Shown piece by piece: positions 25,094 to 33,943 of a stretch of 64,000 nucleotides of DNA. A model generated the notes under the pieces. It ran no database searches. It was not told the origin of the DNA and was given only the letters and a program-made list of their open reading frames with translations. This DNA is from Parabacteroides johnsonii DSM 18315 (GTDB lineage Bacteria; Bacteroidota; Bacteroidia; Bacteroidales; Tannerellaceae): NCBI RefSeq assembly GCF_025151045.1, contig NZ_CP102285.1:2046001-2110000 (forward strand). Reading direction: 5' to 3'. Each line of letters opens with the position of its first letter. The first letter of the stretch is position 1. Position numbers and translations under genes: made by a program.

Positions 25094-27511
25094 TTAGTGG
25101 TTCGTTCCTTCAAACAAATCATGATCTTCCTTTTTCTGGGAACTCTTGGCTTTGAAGTTATTGAACGTATAGCTCAACGTAAGCGTAATGAGCGGATAGC
25201 TGGGACGGATACGCGTAATGGATTGCAAGTCGGAGGTGATAATCTTACTTACATAACGAGCCGAATTGAAAACATCACGGAAAGAAAGCGTTGCCGCCAA
25301 TTTACGATTCATCAGCTGCTGGCGAACGGCAAGATTCACATACCAGAAAGCATCCGTACGTCCCTGGGTCGTGACAGACGGGCCGACAAAGTTGCCGTCT
25401 ACCTGGATACGGGTATATTTAAAGACATCGAAAGAGTTGTTCCACATAACATCGTAGTTCGTACTTGTTTCATTTTCACCGCCGGTTTTATACTGATTCT
25501 TTACCTTATAATGATACAGGCTGCCATTCAGATTCACATTCCACCAACGGGTAAGTTGTACTTGGCCACTCAATTCGATACCGGTCGAATAGTCGTGCCC
25601 GACATTCGCCATCGAATCCAGTGTCACACCGGCTTCATAGGGGACACGCAAACGTTCGATCTTATCCTTGCGACTCCGGTGGAACACCGTAGCTGAAACC
25701 GTATGCTCACCGATATTCTTTTTATAATTCAATTCGAAAGAATTGATATATTCCGAACGGATATCCGGATTACCGATCTCGGCCGAATAAAAGTCCCGAT
25801 AGGTGATATACGGTTCCATGAAAAAGAGTTCCGGACGAGTAATACGGCGCGAATAAGAAGCCAATAGCTTATGCTCCTTCGGAAACGTATAGCCCAAATG
25901 AAGGGAAGGGAAAAACTCGAACTTGTTGTATGTACGATCCTTGCCCGGGATCGAGCTCCGCAAGACACGATGCGTATGCTCCCCCCGTACACCCGCCTGA
26001 AAATCGAACGACTTATAGCTGTCGGCAACGATTGCATAAACCGAATTGATGCCATGTTGGAAATAGAATGTGTTATAGATATCGTCCCGGTTATAAAACT
26101 CTTTCTTTTGCGGGTCCCAGAAATGCATCGTGTAGTCACCGTCTTCCAAATACGAGAAATATTGGTAACCGCCTTCGAGCCGTCCTGTTTTGCTATACGG
26201 GTAAATATAGTCCAGATTGCCCCGTACCGTCCAACGATGTTCATCTTCCCAGGCACGATGTCCCTTTTCACGCTCGTTATTCTTATTAAAAAGGTCACTC
26301 TGGAAATACTCCATCGCATTGCCTCCGTATTTCAGATAGAAACTGCCCGTCAACTGATGCCCCTTATCGTCAAATTTATGATCGAAACCGATTGTTCCCT
26401 GAAAATAAGTTTCATGCAGGTCGTAATCGTCACGACTATAATAATCACCTTCACCGAAAGTAATCCCCTCCGCCAGGCGCTTCTCCTTATAATCCAGGTC
26501 ACCGTTACGCGTACGCCCACCATAACCACCTTCAAAGTCGGCATTCAAGGTGGTATGGGGTAATGTGTACATCCAACCCGCCTTCATCGAATAGTTGAAG
26601 TTGTTACTTTTACGCGGTCCGTTGGAATGGGAGGTCGTTGCCGTGTCTGAGATAATAGTTGTCTTCTCCTGATCGAAATCACTTTTACGCAGGCGATCAC
26701 TCCATACACCACCCAAATACCAGCGCGATGCTTTGTTCTGCTGAGACACCAGAAAATCCACCCCGCGTGAAAGGACCGTGCTTCCCGTCAGGTTCACCAT
26801 ACCACTAAAACCATGCTGGGCGTGTTTCTTTGTTACGATATTGATGATCCCTACATCTCCTCCCGTATCGTGACGAGCCGAAGGTGTAGTGATGATTTCT
26901 ATATTCTCGATATGTCCCGCGGGAATCTGCTCCAAAGCCTGAGTACCGCTGAATACACTCGGTTTGCCATCTACATAGACCGTGAAACCGGTACTTCCAC
27001 GAAAACTGACCTCTCCTTCCGCATCCACGCGTATGGAGGGCGTATTTTCCAGGATATCGACAGCCGATCCCCCTCCGGCAAGCAGGTTCGAAGAGGCTTC
27101 GATCACTTTCTTGTCCAATTTATAAATCACTTGCTTTTTCTGTGCTACTACTTCGACTTCCGCTAATCCCACTTCCAAGGGTTTCATGGCGATCATCCCT
27201 AAATCTACAGCTTTCGAAACCGCGTCTAAAACAATACCCGGTCGGTTATACAGATCGTAACCGACCAAGCGTACCAAAAGGTTATACTTTCCATCTTTCA
27301 CATCGGCAATACGAAACGTACCGTCAGGGTCGGGCAAAGCATGGAATACTGGATTAACGTCTCCTTCACGAAAAAGGAGGACATCGGCAAAATCAATCGG
27401 TTGGTTGTTATTGGCATCGACTATTTTCCCTTTTATACGGAAGCCTGGGGCCGCCATGACAGAATAGCTAATACACAATAAGGTCAACAAGAGACAAAAA
27501 CACTTCTTCAT
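25094..27511 (-). CDS. TonB-dependent receptor, outer-membrane beta-barrel (OMP_b-brl_3) family
   Basis: 805 residues with a signal peptide (cut near AAPG, residue 21). A carboxypeptidase-regulatory-like domain (about 24-105, RIKGKIVDANNNQPIDFADVLL) precedes the plug (about 120-225, with FTVYVDGKPSVFSG and IENIEIITTPSARHD), and the rest is barrel. It lacks an STN domain and a SusD partner, so it is not part of the adjacent sigma/FecR circuit by sequence. The ligand is unknown. It shares its family and plug wording with the receptor at 61168-63435. It diverges from the SDR gene. Confidence 0.85.
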   Translation of the reverse strand: MKKCFCLLLTLLCISYSVMAAPGFRIKGKIVDANNNQPIDFADVLLFREGDVNPVFHALPDPDGTFRIADVKDGKYNLLVRLVGYDLYNRPGIVLDAVSKAVDLGMIAMKPLEVGLAEVEVVAQKKQVIYKLDKKVIEASSNLLAGGGSAVDILENTPSIRVDAEGEVSFRGSTGFTVYVDGKPSVFSGTQALEQIPAGHIENIEIITTPSARHDTGGDVGIINIVTKKHAQHGFSGMVNLTGSTVLSRGVDFLVSQQNKASRWYLGGVWSDRLRKSDFDQEKTTIISDTATTSHSNGPRKSNNFNYSMKAGWMYTLPHTTLNADFEGGYGGRTRNGDLDYKEKRLAEGITFGEGDYYSRDDYDLHETYFQGTIGFDHKFDDKGHQLTGSFYLKYGGNAMEYFQSDLFNKNNEREKGHRAWEDEHRWTVRGNLDYIYPYSKTGRLEGGYQYFSYLEDGDYTMHFWDPQKKEFYNRDDIYNTFYFQHGINSVYAIVADSYKSFDFQAGVRGEHTHRVLRSSIPGKDRTYNKFEFFPSLHLGYTFPKEHKLLASYSRRITRPELFFMEPYITYRDFYSAEIGNPDIRSEYINSFELNYKKNIGEHTVSATVFHRSRKDKIERLRVPYEAGVTLDSMANVGHDYSTGIELSGQVQLTRWWNVNLNGSLYHYKVKNQYKTGGENETSTNYDVMWNNSFDVFKYTRIQVDGNFVGPSVTTQGRTDAFWYVNLAVRQQLMNRKLAATLSFRDVFNSARYVSKIITSDLQSITRIRPSYPLITLTLSYTFNNFKAKSSQKKEDHDLFEGTNH

Positions 27512-27570
27512 TTCCTACATTGGTTTGTTAACAATGCTGCGAAGATAGGATTTTCGTACGAAAGAAATCG

Positions 27571-27578
27571 TATATTTG
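27571..27578 (+). promoter_or_regulatory. -7 box of the SDR gene
   Basis: TATATTTG, 22 nt before the start codon. There is no clear -33 box. Confidence 0.5.
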
Positions 27579-27600
27579 CATATATAAATCACCATTTAAC

Positions 27601-28335
27601 ATGGCATCAGCAAGAAAAATCATTATCATCGGAGCTACTTCAGGCATCGGATACGAGATCACTCAACTGTACCGTAAGCAGGGATGGCGGATCGGGATTG
27701 CCGGACGACGGACGGAATTGCTCGCAAAAATCCGGTCGGAAGCACCTGACCAAATCGAAACGGCACAAATAGACATAACTTGTCAGGATGCCCCGAACAA
27801 ATTAGCGGAGTTAATCGATAAAGTCGGCGGAATGGATGTCTTCTTGCTTAGTTCCGGAATCGGCAGCCAGAATCGGGACCTGAATCCCGACATAGAATTA
27901 TCAACGGTCCAGACAAATACGGTCGGTTTCACCCGAATGGTCGTTGCCGCATACGACTACTTTAAAAGGCAAGGCGGCGGCCAATTAGCCGTGATCAGTT
28001 CCATCGCCGGTACAAAAGGATTGGGAGCCGCTCCTTCCTATTCCGCAACCAAGCGCTACCAGAATACTTATATCGAGGCACTCGACCAGTTGGCACGGAT
28101 GGAAAAGCTCCCGATCGTATTCACGGATATCCGCCCCGGATTTGTAAAGACAGATCTGTTGAAAAACGATAAATACCCGATGCTGATGTCTCCGCAATAT
28201 GTTGCCCGAAAAATAGTAAAGGCAATCGAACGGAAGAAACGACACTCCGTAATCGACTGGAAATATGCTGTTTTAGTATTTCTATGGAAGTTGATTCCCA
28301 ACGTTGTATGGAGGCGATTACCCATCCACAATTAG
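27601..28335 (+). CDS. Short-chain dehydrogenase/reductase
   Basis: 244 residues with the Rossmann motif GATSGIGYE (about 11-19), the catalytic Ser in VISSIAGTKG and the Tyr-x-x-x-Lys in YSATK (about 150-154). An NADPH preference is suggested by GRRTELL after beta strand 2. The C-terminal end (VLVFLWKLIPNVVW) is hydrophobic and may sit on the membrane. The substrate is unknown. The permease gene follows after 65 nt but has its own promoter. Confidence 0.88.
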   Translation: MASARKIIIIGATSGIGYEITQLYRKQGWRIGIAGRRTELLAKIRSEAPDQIETAQIDITCQDAPNKLAELIDKVGGMDVFLLSSGIGSQNRDLNPDIELSTVQTNTVGFTRMVVAAYDYFKRQGGGQLAVISSIAGTKGLGAAPSYSATKRYQNTYIEALDQLARMEKLPIVFTDIRPGFVKTDLLKNDKYPMLMSPQYVARKIVKAIERKKRHSVIDWKYAVLVFLWKLIPNVVWRRLPIHN

Positions 28336-28337
28336 CA

Positions 28338-28369
28338 TTTGTATATCATCCGGGCAATCCCTACCTTTG
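28338..28369 (+). promoter_or_regulatory. Promoter of the amino-acid permease gene
   Basis: TTTG (28338-28341), 20 nt, TACCTTTG (28362-28369), placing transcription about 24 nt before the start codon. It overlaps the end of the SDR unit. Confidence 0.75.
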
Positions 28370-28400
28370 TGTCCTATTTATAAATATGCACAAATAAACA

Positions 28401-30056
28401 ATGGGATTATTCATTAAAAAGCCTTTGGAAGCCTTGCAGGCCGAAGCCAATCAAACGGGAAGTAAATCATTAAAACGGGTATTAGGCCCCTGGAGTCTGG
28501 TCGCACTCGGTGTGGGAGTCATTATCGGAGCCGGACTTTTCTCCATAACCGGAACAGTCGCCGCCGGATATACAGGACCGGCCATTACACTTTCATTCGC
28601 CATTGCCGCAATCGGATGTTGCTTTGCCGGACTTTGTTATGCAGAGTTTGCTTCGATGATTCCGGTTGCCGGGAGTGCCTATACATACTCATACGCGACG
28701 ATGGGCGAACTGATCGCTTGGATTATCGGTTGGGATTTGGTTTTAGAATATACGGTTGCTGCAACGACGGTCAGCATCAGCTGGAGCCGTTATCTCGTCG
28801 TCTTTTTGGAAGGGATCGGAATCAACCTTCCGACAGCTTTCACCGCCTGCCCCTGGGATGGAGGGATTGTCAATATCCCGGCATTCCTGATCGTTGTCCT
28901 GATGAGTATCTTTCTGATCCGCGGGACGGAAGGGAGTTCTATCTTTAACGGGATCATCGTCTTTCTGAAAGTGTCGGTCGTCCTGATATTCGTCTTTTTA
29001 GGATGGAAATATATCAATACGGACAATTACATACCTTATATTCCGGCAAACACTGGTACGTTAGGCGAATATGGACTATCAGGTGTCCTACGCGGAGCGG
29101 CCATTGTGTTCTTCGCTTTTTTAGGCTTCGATGCTGTCAGTACAGCTGCCCAGGAAGCCAAAAACCCCAAAAGGGATATGCCGATCGGAATCCTCGTCTC
29201 ATTGCTTGTATGTACCATATTATATATGTTGTTCGCCCACGTCATGACAGGCGTAGCCCATTATTCCGAATTTGGCGGCCAACAGGGAATAGCTCCCGTG
29301 GCAATTGCGATAGGACATATGGGAGAAGTAGATGCTTCGGGTGTACTTCATCCGGATTACCCTTGGATGAATAAGGCAATCGTCCTTGCCATTTTATTCG
29401 GATATTGCTCAGTCATTATGGTGACATTGTTAGGGCAGAGTCGCGTTTTCCTCAGCATGAGCCACGACGGTCTGTTACCTCCGTTCTTTTCGCATATCAA
29501 TGAAAAGTTCAGAACACCCGCCCGCAGCAATCTGCTGTTTATGGTACTCGTCGGTCTGCTGGCGGCTTTCGTTCCGGCACGCCTGGCAGGTGAAATGACC
29601 AGTATCGGAACCCTTTTCGCCTTTACGCTGGTTTGTGCAGGTGTGCTTGTGGTCAGGAAAACAATGCCCGATGTACATCGTGCTTTCAAGACTCCGTTGG
29701 TCCCGTTTGTTCCGGTTGCCGGGATCATCACTTGTCTGTGCATGATGCTTTTCCTACCGGCCGACACTTGGATCCGACTGGTGCTGTGGATGTTGATCGG
29801 GCTGGATATTTATGCCTGCTACGGCATCAAACATAGCAAGCTGGAATACAATCAAGCCAACCGTCGCGGTCATCTGGCACTGAATATGATCGGGATCGTC
29901 CTTGCTATCCTTTGTGTGATCACGGGACTTTGGCATCAGCAAACCGTCGGTTGGGAAGAAAGTAAAGTCCTGCTGATCATCTCTTTTGTTTTTGCCTTTA
30001 CGCATCTGGCCTTTTATATGGTCCGGATATGGAAGCAAACGACTAAAGTTTTTTAA
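28401..30056 (+). CDS. APC superfamily amino-acid permease (cationic amino-acid transporter type)
   Basis: 551 residues with about 13-14 transmembrane helices. The first helix carries LGVGVIIGAGLFSITG, the glycine-rich substrate-binding motif of APC transporters, and FFAFLGFDAVSTAAQEAKNPKRDMP marks helix 6 and the following loop. GQSRVFLSMSHDGLLPPFF is typical of the CAT/YfnA branch. It takes up amino acids by proton symport or exchange across the inner membrane; the specific amino acid is not certain. It is a single-gene unit. Confidence 0.9.
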   Translation: MGLFIKKPLEALQAEANQTGSKSLKRVLGPWSLVALGVGVIIGAGLFSITGTVAAGYTGPAITLSFAIAAIGCCFAGLCYAEFASMIPVAGSAYTYSYATMGELIAWIIGWDLVLEYTVAATTVSISWSRYLVVFLEGIGINLPTAFTACPWDGGIVNIPAFLIVVLMSIFLIRGTEGSSIFNGIIVFLKVSVVLIFVFLGWKYINTDNYIPYIPANTGTLGEYGLSGVLRGAAIVFFAFLGFDAVSTAAQEAKNPKRDMPIGILVSLLVCTILYMLFAHVMTGVAHYSEFGGQQGIAPVAIAIGHMGEVDASGVLHPDYPWMNKAIVLAILFGYCSVIMVTLLGQSRVFLSMSHDGLLPPFFSHINEKFRTPARSNLLFMVLVGLLAAFVPARLAGEMTSIGTLFAFTLVCAGVLVVRKTMPDVHRAFKTPLVPFVPVAGIITCLCMMLFLPADTWIRLVLWMLIGLDIYACYGIKHSKLEYNQANRRGHLALNMIGIVLAILCVITGLWHQQTVGWEESKVLLIISFVFAFTHLAFYMVRIWKQTTKVF

Positions 30057-30088
30057 TCATTTTTTATATGAACTCAAACGAACGCGAC

Positions 30089-30119
30089 TTGTATAATAAC
30101 AAAAAGATATATAAATTTG
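30089..30119 (+). promoter_or_regulatory. Promoter of a candidate small RNA
   Basis: TTG (30089-30091), 20 nt, TAAATTTG (30112-30119). No protein-coding gene follows; a 19-bp palindrome starts 8 nt downstream. Confidence 0.7.
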
Positions 30120-30125
30120 CAGAAA

Positions 30126-30207
30126 CAGTTCTACAGTGTAGAACTCACATTAATTAAACAAACTATTCCTAAGTTTAAGGTATTAGTCAACTTCAGTTTG
30201 TTTTTTA
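30126..30207 (+). ncRNA. Candidate small RNA of about 80 nt
   Basis: A strong promoter (30089-30119) predicts a start near 30126. The RNA would open with the 19-bp palindrome AGTTCTACAGTGTAGAACT (30127-30145) and end in a stem AAACAAACT/AGTTTGTTT (30156-30164 and 30195-30203) followed by a T run (30201-30206). No reading frame or ribosome-binding context is seen. It does not match tmRNA, 6S or SRP RNA patterns I know. A second hairpin at 30226-30260 may be a backup terminator. Confidence 0.5.
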
Positions 30208-30225
30208 TATAAACTGATTTGGTAC

Positions 30226-30260
30226 AACCTCATCTACATGTGAATGTGGATGAGGTTTTT
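30226..30260 (+). terminator. Strong intrinsic terminator
   Basis: AACCTCATC and ACAT pair with ATGT and GATGAGGTT around one mismatch, followed by five Ts. It ends read-through from the permease gene or the small RNA. Confidence 0.75.
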
Positions 30261-30380
30261 GTATTCAAATAAAGCATGGAATCCATAACAATGAGAGCAT
30301 CCCGAACAGGAACGGGAGAAAGATACAAAAAAATAGTCCATATAATCAGCTTTTAAAACTAACTATATGGACTATCTGTG

Positions 30381-30464
30381 TACGCAGGATGAGACTTGAA
30401 CTCACACGCCGTAACCGGCACTACCCCCTCAAAGTAGCGTGTCTACCAATTCCACCACCTGCGC
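30381..30464 (-). tRNA. tRNA-Leu (GAG)
   Basis: 84 nt on the minus strand with a long variable arm. The anticodon loop TTGAGGG reads GAG. The acceptor GCGCAGG pairs with CCTGCGT through one wobble. Confidence 0.93.
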
Positions 30465-30473
30465 GAGAAAAGG

Positions 30474-30555
30474 TGCCCAGAACAGGACTCGAACCTGCAT
30501 GCCTCTCGACACACGCACCTGAAACGTGCGCGTCTACCAATTCCGCCACCTGGGC
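30474..30555 (-). tRNA. tRNA-Leu (CAG)
   Basis: 82 nt with a long variable arm. The anticodon loop TTCAGGT reads CAG, on a five-pair stem. It lies 9 nt from the other tRNA-Leu on the same strand. Confidence 0.93.
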
Positions 30556-30608
30556 CTTTCTTCAGTACATTAAAAAAGCGGCCTCATACCGCCTCTGTTA
30601 TCGATTTG

Positions 30609-30681
30609 AGCGGAAGACGGGACTCGAACCCGCGACCCTAACCTTGGCAAGGTTATGCTCTACCAACTGAGCTACTTCCGC
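30609..30681 (-). tRNA. tRNA-Gly (GCC)
   Basis: 73 nt, acceptor GCGGAAG/CTTCCGC, anticodon GCC in CTTGCCAAG, T arm GGGTTCGAGTCCC. It is first in the three-tRNA minus-strand cluster. Confidence 0.95.
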
Positions 30682-30780
30682 GATAACGGGTGCAAAGATA
30701 GAGGTATTTTTTTATTTTCCAAAACCTGACTGCACTTTTTTTGTACTATTTTACAGTCCGCACCCGCTCAAAATCATATC

Positions 30781-31551
30781 TTACTTTAATCCAGTTGCTT
30801 CCATCCACATGTTTGCCATTAGCTGGCGACCGGGTAAATCTGGATGCACACCGTCATTCGACCAATAACGTGCCGGAGCCAGTTTCACCGCAGCATCGAA
30901 TCCCGATTGGAAAGGTACGAATACAGTATTGAACTCCTCCGACAGTTTACGGGCGGATTTACGGAATTCATCGAACATCGGATACCATTTGGAATCTTCT
31001 ATAGCCGTTCCGTCACGCAAAGTGAAAGGCTCGCAAAGGACAATTTGCGTATTCGGAAGTTTCTCTTTCGTATACTTCAACAAGGCGCGCAGATCGTTTT
31101 CGTATGTCTCGACCGTTCCTTTATAAGCATGTGTCAACGTATGCCAGTAATCATTCACCCCGATCAGGATACTTAGGACATCCGGCTGGAAAGCAAGGCA
31201 ATCAATCTCCCAGCGTTCACGAAGCTGATAGACTTTATTGCCGCTGATACCGCGATTGTAAACCTTTGGCTGCAAAGCCGCTTTCTTCTCTAACAACTGA
31301 GTAGCGGTAAAGAGCACATAACCACTACCAAACTGTTCCATCGTATTGCAACGGTTACTATTCTTGTCTCGACCGCAGTCTGTGATGGAATCTCCCTGGA
31401 ACAGGATCACACAATCTTTTTTCAGATTAATCTTCGGAGCATGTACAGATGTATTTTCTTTTACAGCGGCTTTTGCGATCTCCGGGATCATCAGGGTGCC
31501 GAACCCTGCCAATGCTCCCTTTTTAAGGAAGTCTCTTCTGGAATTCTTCAT
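30781..31551 (-). CDS. Exported SGNH/GDSL hydrolase with Tat-type signal
   Basis: 256 residues. The start MKNSRRDFLKKGALAGFGTL has a twin-arginine motif, so folded export is likely. The SGNH blocks are clear: FQGDSITDCG (Ser near 54), a GN-type block in NRGISGN, LIGVNDYW, and the catalytic DGVHP near the C-terminus (about 237-241). It resembles acetylesterases and rhamnogalacturonan acetylesterase-like enzymes. The substrate is not known. It is a single gene, divergent from the dehydrogenase-like gene with promoters back to back. Confidence 0.87.
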   Translation of the reverse strand: MKNSRRDFLKKGALAGFGTLMIPEIAKAAVKENTSVHAPKINLKKDCVILFQGDSITDCGRDKNSNRCNTMEQFGSGYVLFTATQLLEKKAALQPKVYNRGISGNKVYQLRERWEIDCLAFQPDVLSILIGVNDYWHTLTHAYKGTVETYENDLRALLKYTKEKLPNTQIVLCEPFTLRDGTAIEDSKWYPMFDEFRKSARKLSEEFNTVFVPFQSGFDAAVKLAPARYWSNDGVHPDLPGRQLMANMWMEATGLK

Positions 31552-31594
31552 GGGTAGAAATAAGTTTATTTTATTACATTGATTGAATCGAATA

Positions 31595-31629
31595 CAAAGA
31601 TAGAAACTTTACAAAAAAACGTATCTTTG
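31595..31629. promoter_or_regulatory. Divergent -7 boxes between the SGNH and dehydrogenase-like genes
   Basis: TATCTTTG occurs on the minus strand at 31595-31602 and on the plus strand at 31622-31629. Identical boxes only 19 bp apart mean the two promoters overlap and may compete. Confidence 0.6.
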
Positions 31630-31661
31630 TTTCTTCATATTTTCAAAAAGAATAATTTACC

Positions 31662-32546
31662 ATGTTTAGTAAAATAGTTGCGATAGAGCCGGTCAGTTTG
31701 ATTCCCTCGGCAGAAAAAGCATTGCACACGTTTGCAAATGAAGTAGTGATGTACCCTGATATTCCAGTAGACGACGAGGAGATTGTCCGTCGCATCGGCG
31801 ATGCCGACGCGGTGCTGCTGAGTTATACTTCGAGTATCCGCCGCGAGGTAATGGAAAGATGCCCCAATATCAAATATATCGGTATGTGCTGTTCACTTTA
31901 CTCACCGGAAAGCGCCAACGTCGATATCATTTATGCCAACGAGCACGGTATCAAAGTCACAGGTATCCGGGATTACGGAGACGAAGGAGTAGTCGAATAT
32001 GTCATAAGCGAGCTGGTACGTTGCTTTCATGGGTTTGACGGACCGACCTGGGAGGACGAAGTCCGTGAAATCACCGGGCTAAAAGCTGGCATTATCGGCT
32101 TGGGCAAGTCAGGCGGCATGATCGCCGATGCACTTCGGTTCTTCGGTGCGGAAATATCTTATTTTGCCCGTAGCGAAAAGGAATGGGCACGTGAGAAAGG
32201 ATATCGCTTTCTCCCTTTGGACGAACTGCTCGCACAAAGCGAAGCCCTGTTCTGCTGCCTGAACAAAAACACCGTCCTGCTGCACGAAGCCGAATTCCAG
32301 AAGTTGGGTGATAAAAAGATACTGTTCAACACAGGGCTTTCTCCTGCATGGGACGAAGAACCGTTTGTCAAATGGCTATCGGGCAATAACCTTTGTTTTT
32401 GCGATACCGTCGGAGCCTTGGGCGATGCTCACCTTTTAGAGCATCCGCATATACGATGCGTACAGACTTCAACAGGCCGCACCCGCCAGGCGTTCGACCG
32501 CCTAAGCGAGAAGGTGCTGGCCAATCTTTCAGAATACAACGGGTGA
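31662..32546 (+). CDS. D-isomer-specific 2-hydroxyacid dehydrogenase-like protein lacking the catalytic triad
   Basis: 294 residues with the fold of the SerA/formate dehydrogenase-like family and a sound NAD motif, GIIGLGKSGGMIADALRFFG (about 145-164). The usual catalytic Arg, Glu and His positions are all changed: NTARG is NTGLS, the FEPEP region is VGALG, and the final H of the TPH region is QTS. It may bind NAD without the family reaction, or work on another substrate. It ends 18 bp inside the 3' end of the convergent aspartate dehydrogenase gene. A lone gene with its own -7 box. Confidence 0.75.
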   Translation: MFSKIVAIEPVSLIPSAEKALHTFANEVVMYPDIPVDDEEIVRRIGDADAVLLSYTSSIRREVMERCPNIKYIGMCCSLYSPESANVDIIYANEHGIKVTGIRDYGDEGVVEYVISELVRCFHGFDGPTWEDEVREITGLKAGIIGLGKSGGMIADALRFFGAEISYFARSEKEWAREKGYRFLPLDELLAQSEALFCCLNKNTVLLHEAEFQKLGDKKILFNTGLSPAWDEEPFVKWLSGNNLCFCDTVGALGDAHLLEHPHIRCVQTSTGRTRQAFDRLSEKVLANLSEYNG

Positions 32547-33317
32547 AACAATATTCAGCAGGGTGTTCACAACCGACCATCCTGCTATCTCCGCAGTAGC
32601 GCTATACACGTCCACCACAGCATGCACCTGGTCGTTCCTGATCTCGACCTTCTGCGTGTCTCCCTTAAATCCGGGAGTCGACTGTATGGTCACCTGCATA
32701 GCTTCCGGACCGACAGATGCGCGCGAGGCAGCCACCGTAACGTTCACTTTCGTAGGGAACAAGCGGATGGCTTCCACTGCATTGCCTGTAAACACCACTT
32801 TCTGTTCGCTTTGCATCGTCTCCTCATAAACCGGAGTACCCTTCAAAGCGTCAGGTCCCTTCTCATTGAAGAAACAGGCTGTCGCATTCCCCATCAAAGC
32901 AGCCGTACGCAAAACATCGAATCCTCCGGTAGCACCCGAAGCAATATAAACGCGTGTCCCGTTCTCTTTTGCCGTTTCACATACTTCCCTGTAAAACGAG
33001 TCGTCAGCTAGCGCTCCGATCGAAAGGGTAACAATAGAAGTTCCATTCTTCAAAGCCGGAATGGCAAACTCCCGAAGAGCGGCTGGAGAAGCCGTCTCCA
33101 CTAATATATCGGGTTTCAAAGCCAACAATCCATCCACCGTAGTACATACAGCACAACTTTTTCCAATCTTTTCCATCTCGCCGGCAATACGTTCAGCTTT
33201 GGCAACCGTACGCGAATAGACTCCTACCAACTCATATTCAGGCAATAATCCTTTAACGACAGCTTCCGAAACTATTCCGGCAAGCCGTCCACATCCTACT
33301 ATTACAAATGTTTTCAT
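32529..33317 (-). CDS. L-aspartate dehydrogenase-like protein (NadX/DUF108 family)
   Basis: 262 residues from MKTFVIVGCGRLAG; earlier in-frame codons would put extra sequence before the Rossmann strand. The N-terminal NAD motif is VGCGRLAG, and the C-terminal aspartate dehydrogenase domain shows SGATGGFDVLR and KVNVTVAASRASVGPEAMQVTI. The family oxidises aspartate to iminoaspartate for NAD synthesis. No other NAD genes lie nearby, so its use here could differ. Its final 18 bases overlap the convergent dehydrogenase-like gene. A 630-bp gap with repeat arrays lies upstream. Confidence 0.83.
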   Translation of the reverse strand: MKTFVIVGCGRLAGIVSEAVVKGLLPEYELVGVYSRTVAKAERIAGEMEKIGKSCAVCTTVDGLLALKPDILVETASPAALREFAIPALKNGTSIVTLSIGALADDSFYREVCETAKENGTRVYIASGATGGFDVLRTAALMGNATACFFNEKGPDALKGTPVYEETMQSEQKVVFTGNAVEAIRLFPTKVNVTVAASRASVGPEAMQVTIQSTPGFKGDTQKVEIRNDQVHAVVDVYSATAEIAGWSVVNTLLNIVSPVVF

Positions 33318-33462
33318 ACTTACAAAGGTAATGCTATTTTCTCTTCTCCAAAAACAAGTTATCAGGACTACCACATCAAAATTTTTGTACATAATTAGGA
33401 ATTTGTCTTTCACCTGTTTGTTCAATATTCTGTATGTTAATATCTTAACAAGTGAAAGCACT

Positions 33463-33576
33463 GACCGTTTTTGCCTTCACCCGGAGTTTTGCTTTCGCCG
33501 TGCTTTTTTATCCACATATATATACGGGGACGAAACGGTGAAGGCAAACGGTAAAAGGTGAAGGCAAACGGCAAGC
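33463..33576. repeat. Inverted and tandem repeat (GGTGAAGGCAAACGG)
   Basis: GGTGAAGGCAAACGG occurs twice in tandem at a 20-bp spacing (33537 and 33557), and its reverse complement lies upstream as ACCGTTTTTGCCTTCACC (33463-33480). A hairpin with the first copy or with either copy is possible. It differs in sequence from the 21-22-bp arrays but shares the style. Confidence 0.6.
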
Positions 33577-33648
33577 GTGCATTCATCCTTAAACACATTG
33601 AAAAATAAAGTACACAAGACAGGGGTGAATAATAGGGATACAAATTTC

Positions 33649-33880
33649 CCAAAACATTTAATCGCAGCCTATAACATTCCGGCAAAAAAGATATAGGCTG
33701 CCAATAAAAAAGGTATAGCCTATTCCGGCACAGCCTATACCTTTTTGAAAAGCGGTCGGCATCCCTGCCGGAAAATCTGCTGACCGTTTTCCAAAGAGAT
33801 GCTTTCCGGATTGTAAAGTTATGCTTTTTGACTCGTAAGGCTATGCATTACGAAATGCTAACGCATAGCTTTTCATCACC
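33649..33880. repeat. 22-bp array C (about ten degenerate units)
   Basis: ATA-starting units begin at 33671, 33693, 33715 and 33737, exactly 22 bp apart, and units ending TATGC or similar continue to about 33868 at the same period. Larger hairpins recur about every 44 bp: GCAGCCTATA/TATAGGCTGC, AAAAAGGTATAG/CTATACCTTTTT, GGTCGGCA/TGCTGACC and GCTATGC/GCATAGC, with centres near 33682, 33726, 33769 and 33854. The rest of 33318-33943 shows only the repeat at 33463-33576. Confidence 0.65.
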
Positions 33881-33943
33881 TCCCCTCTCAGCCATATTCA
33901 GATGAGGATCGGTTTACAATAGACAAGGTTGGCTAATTTCCTT

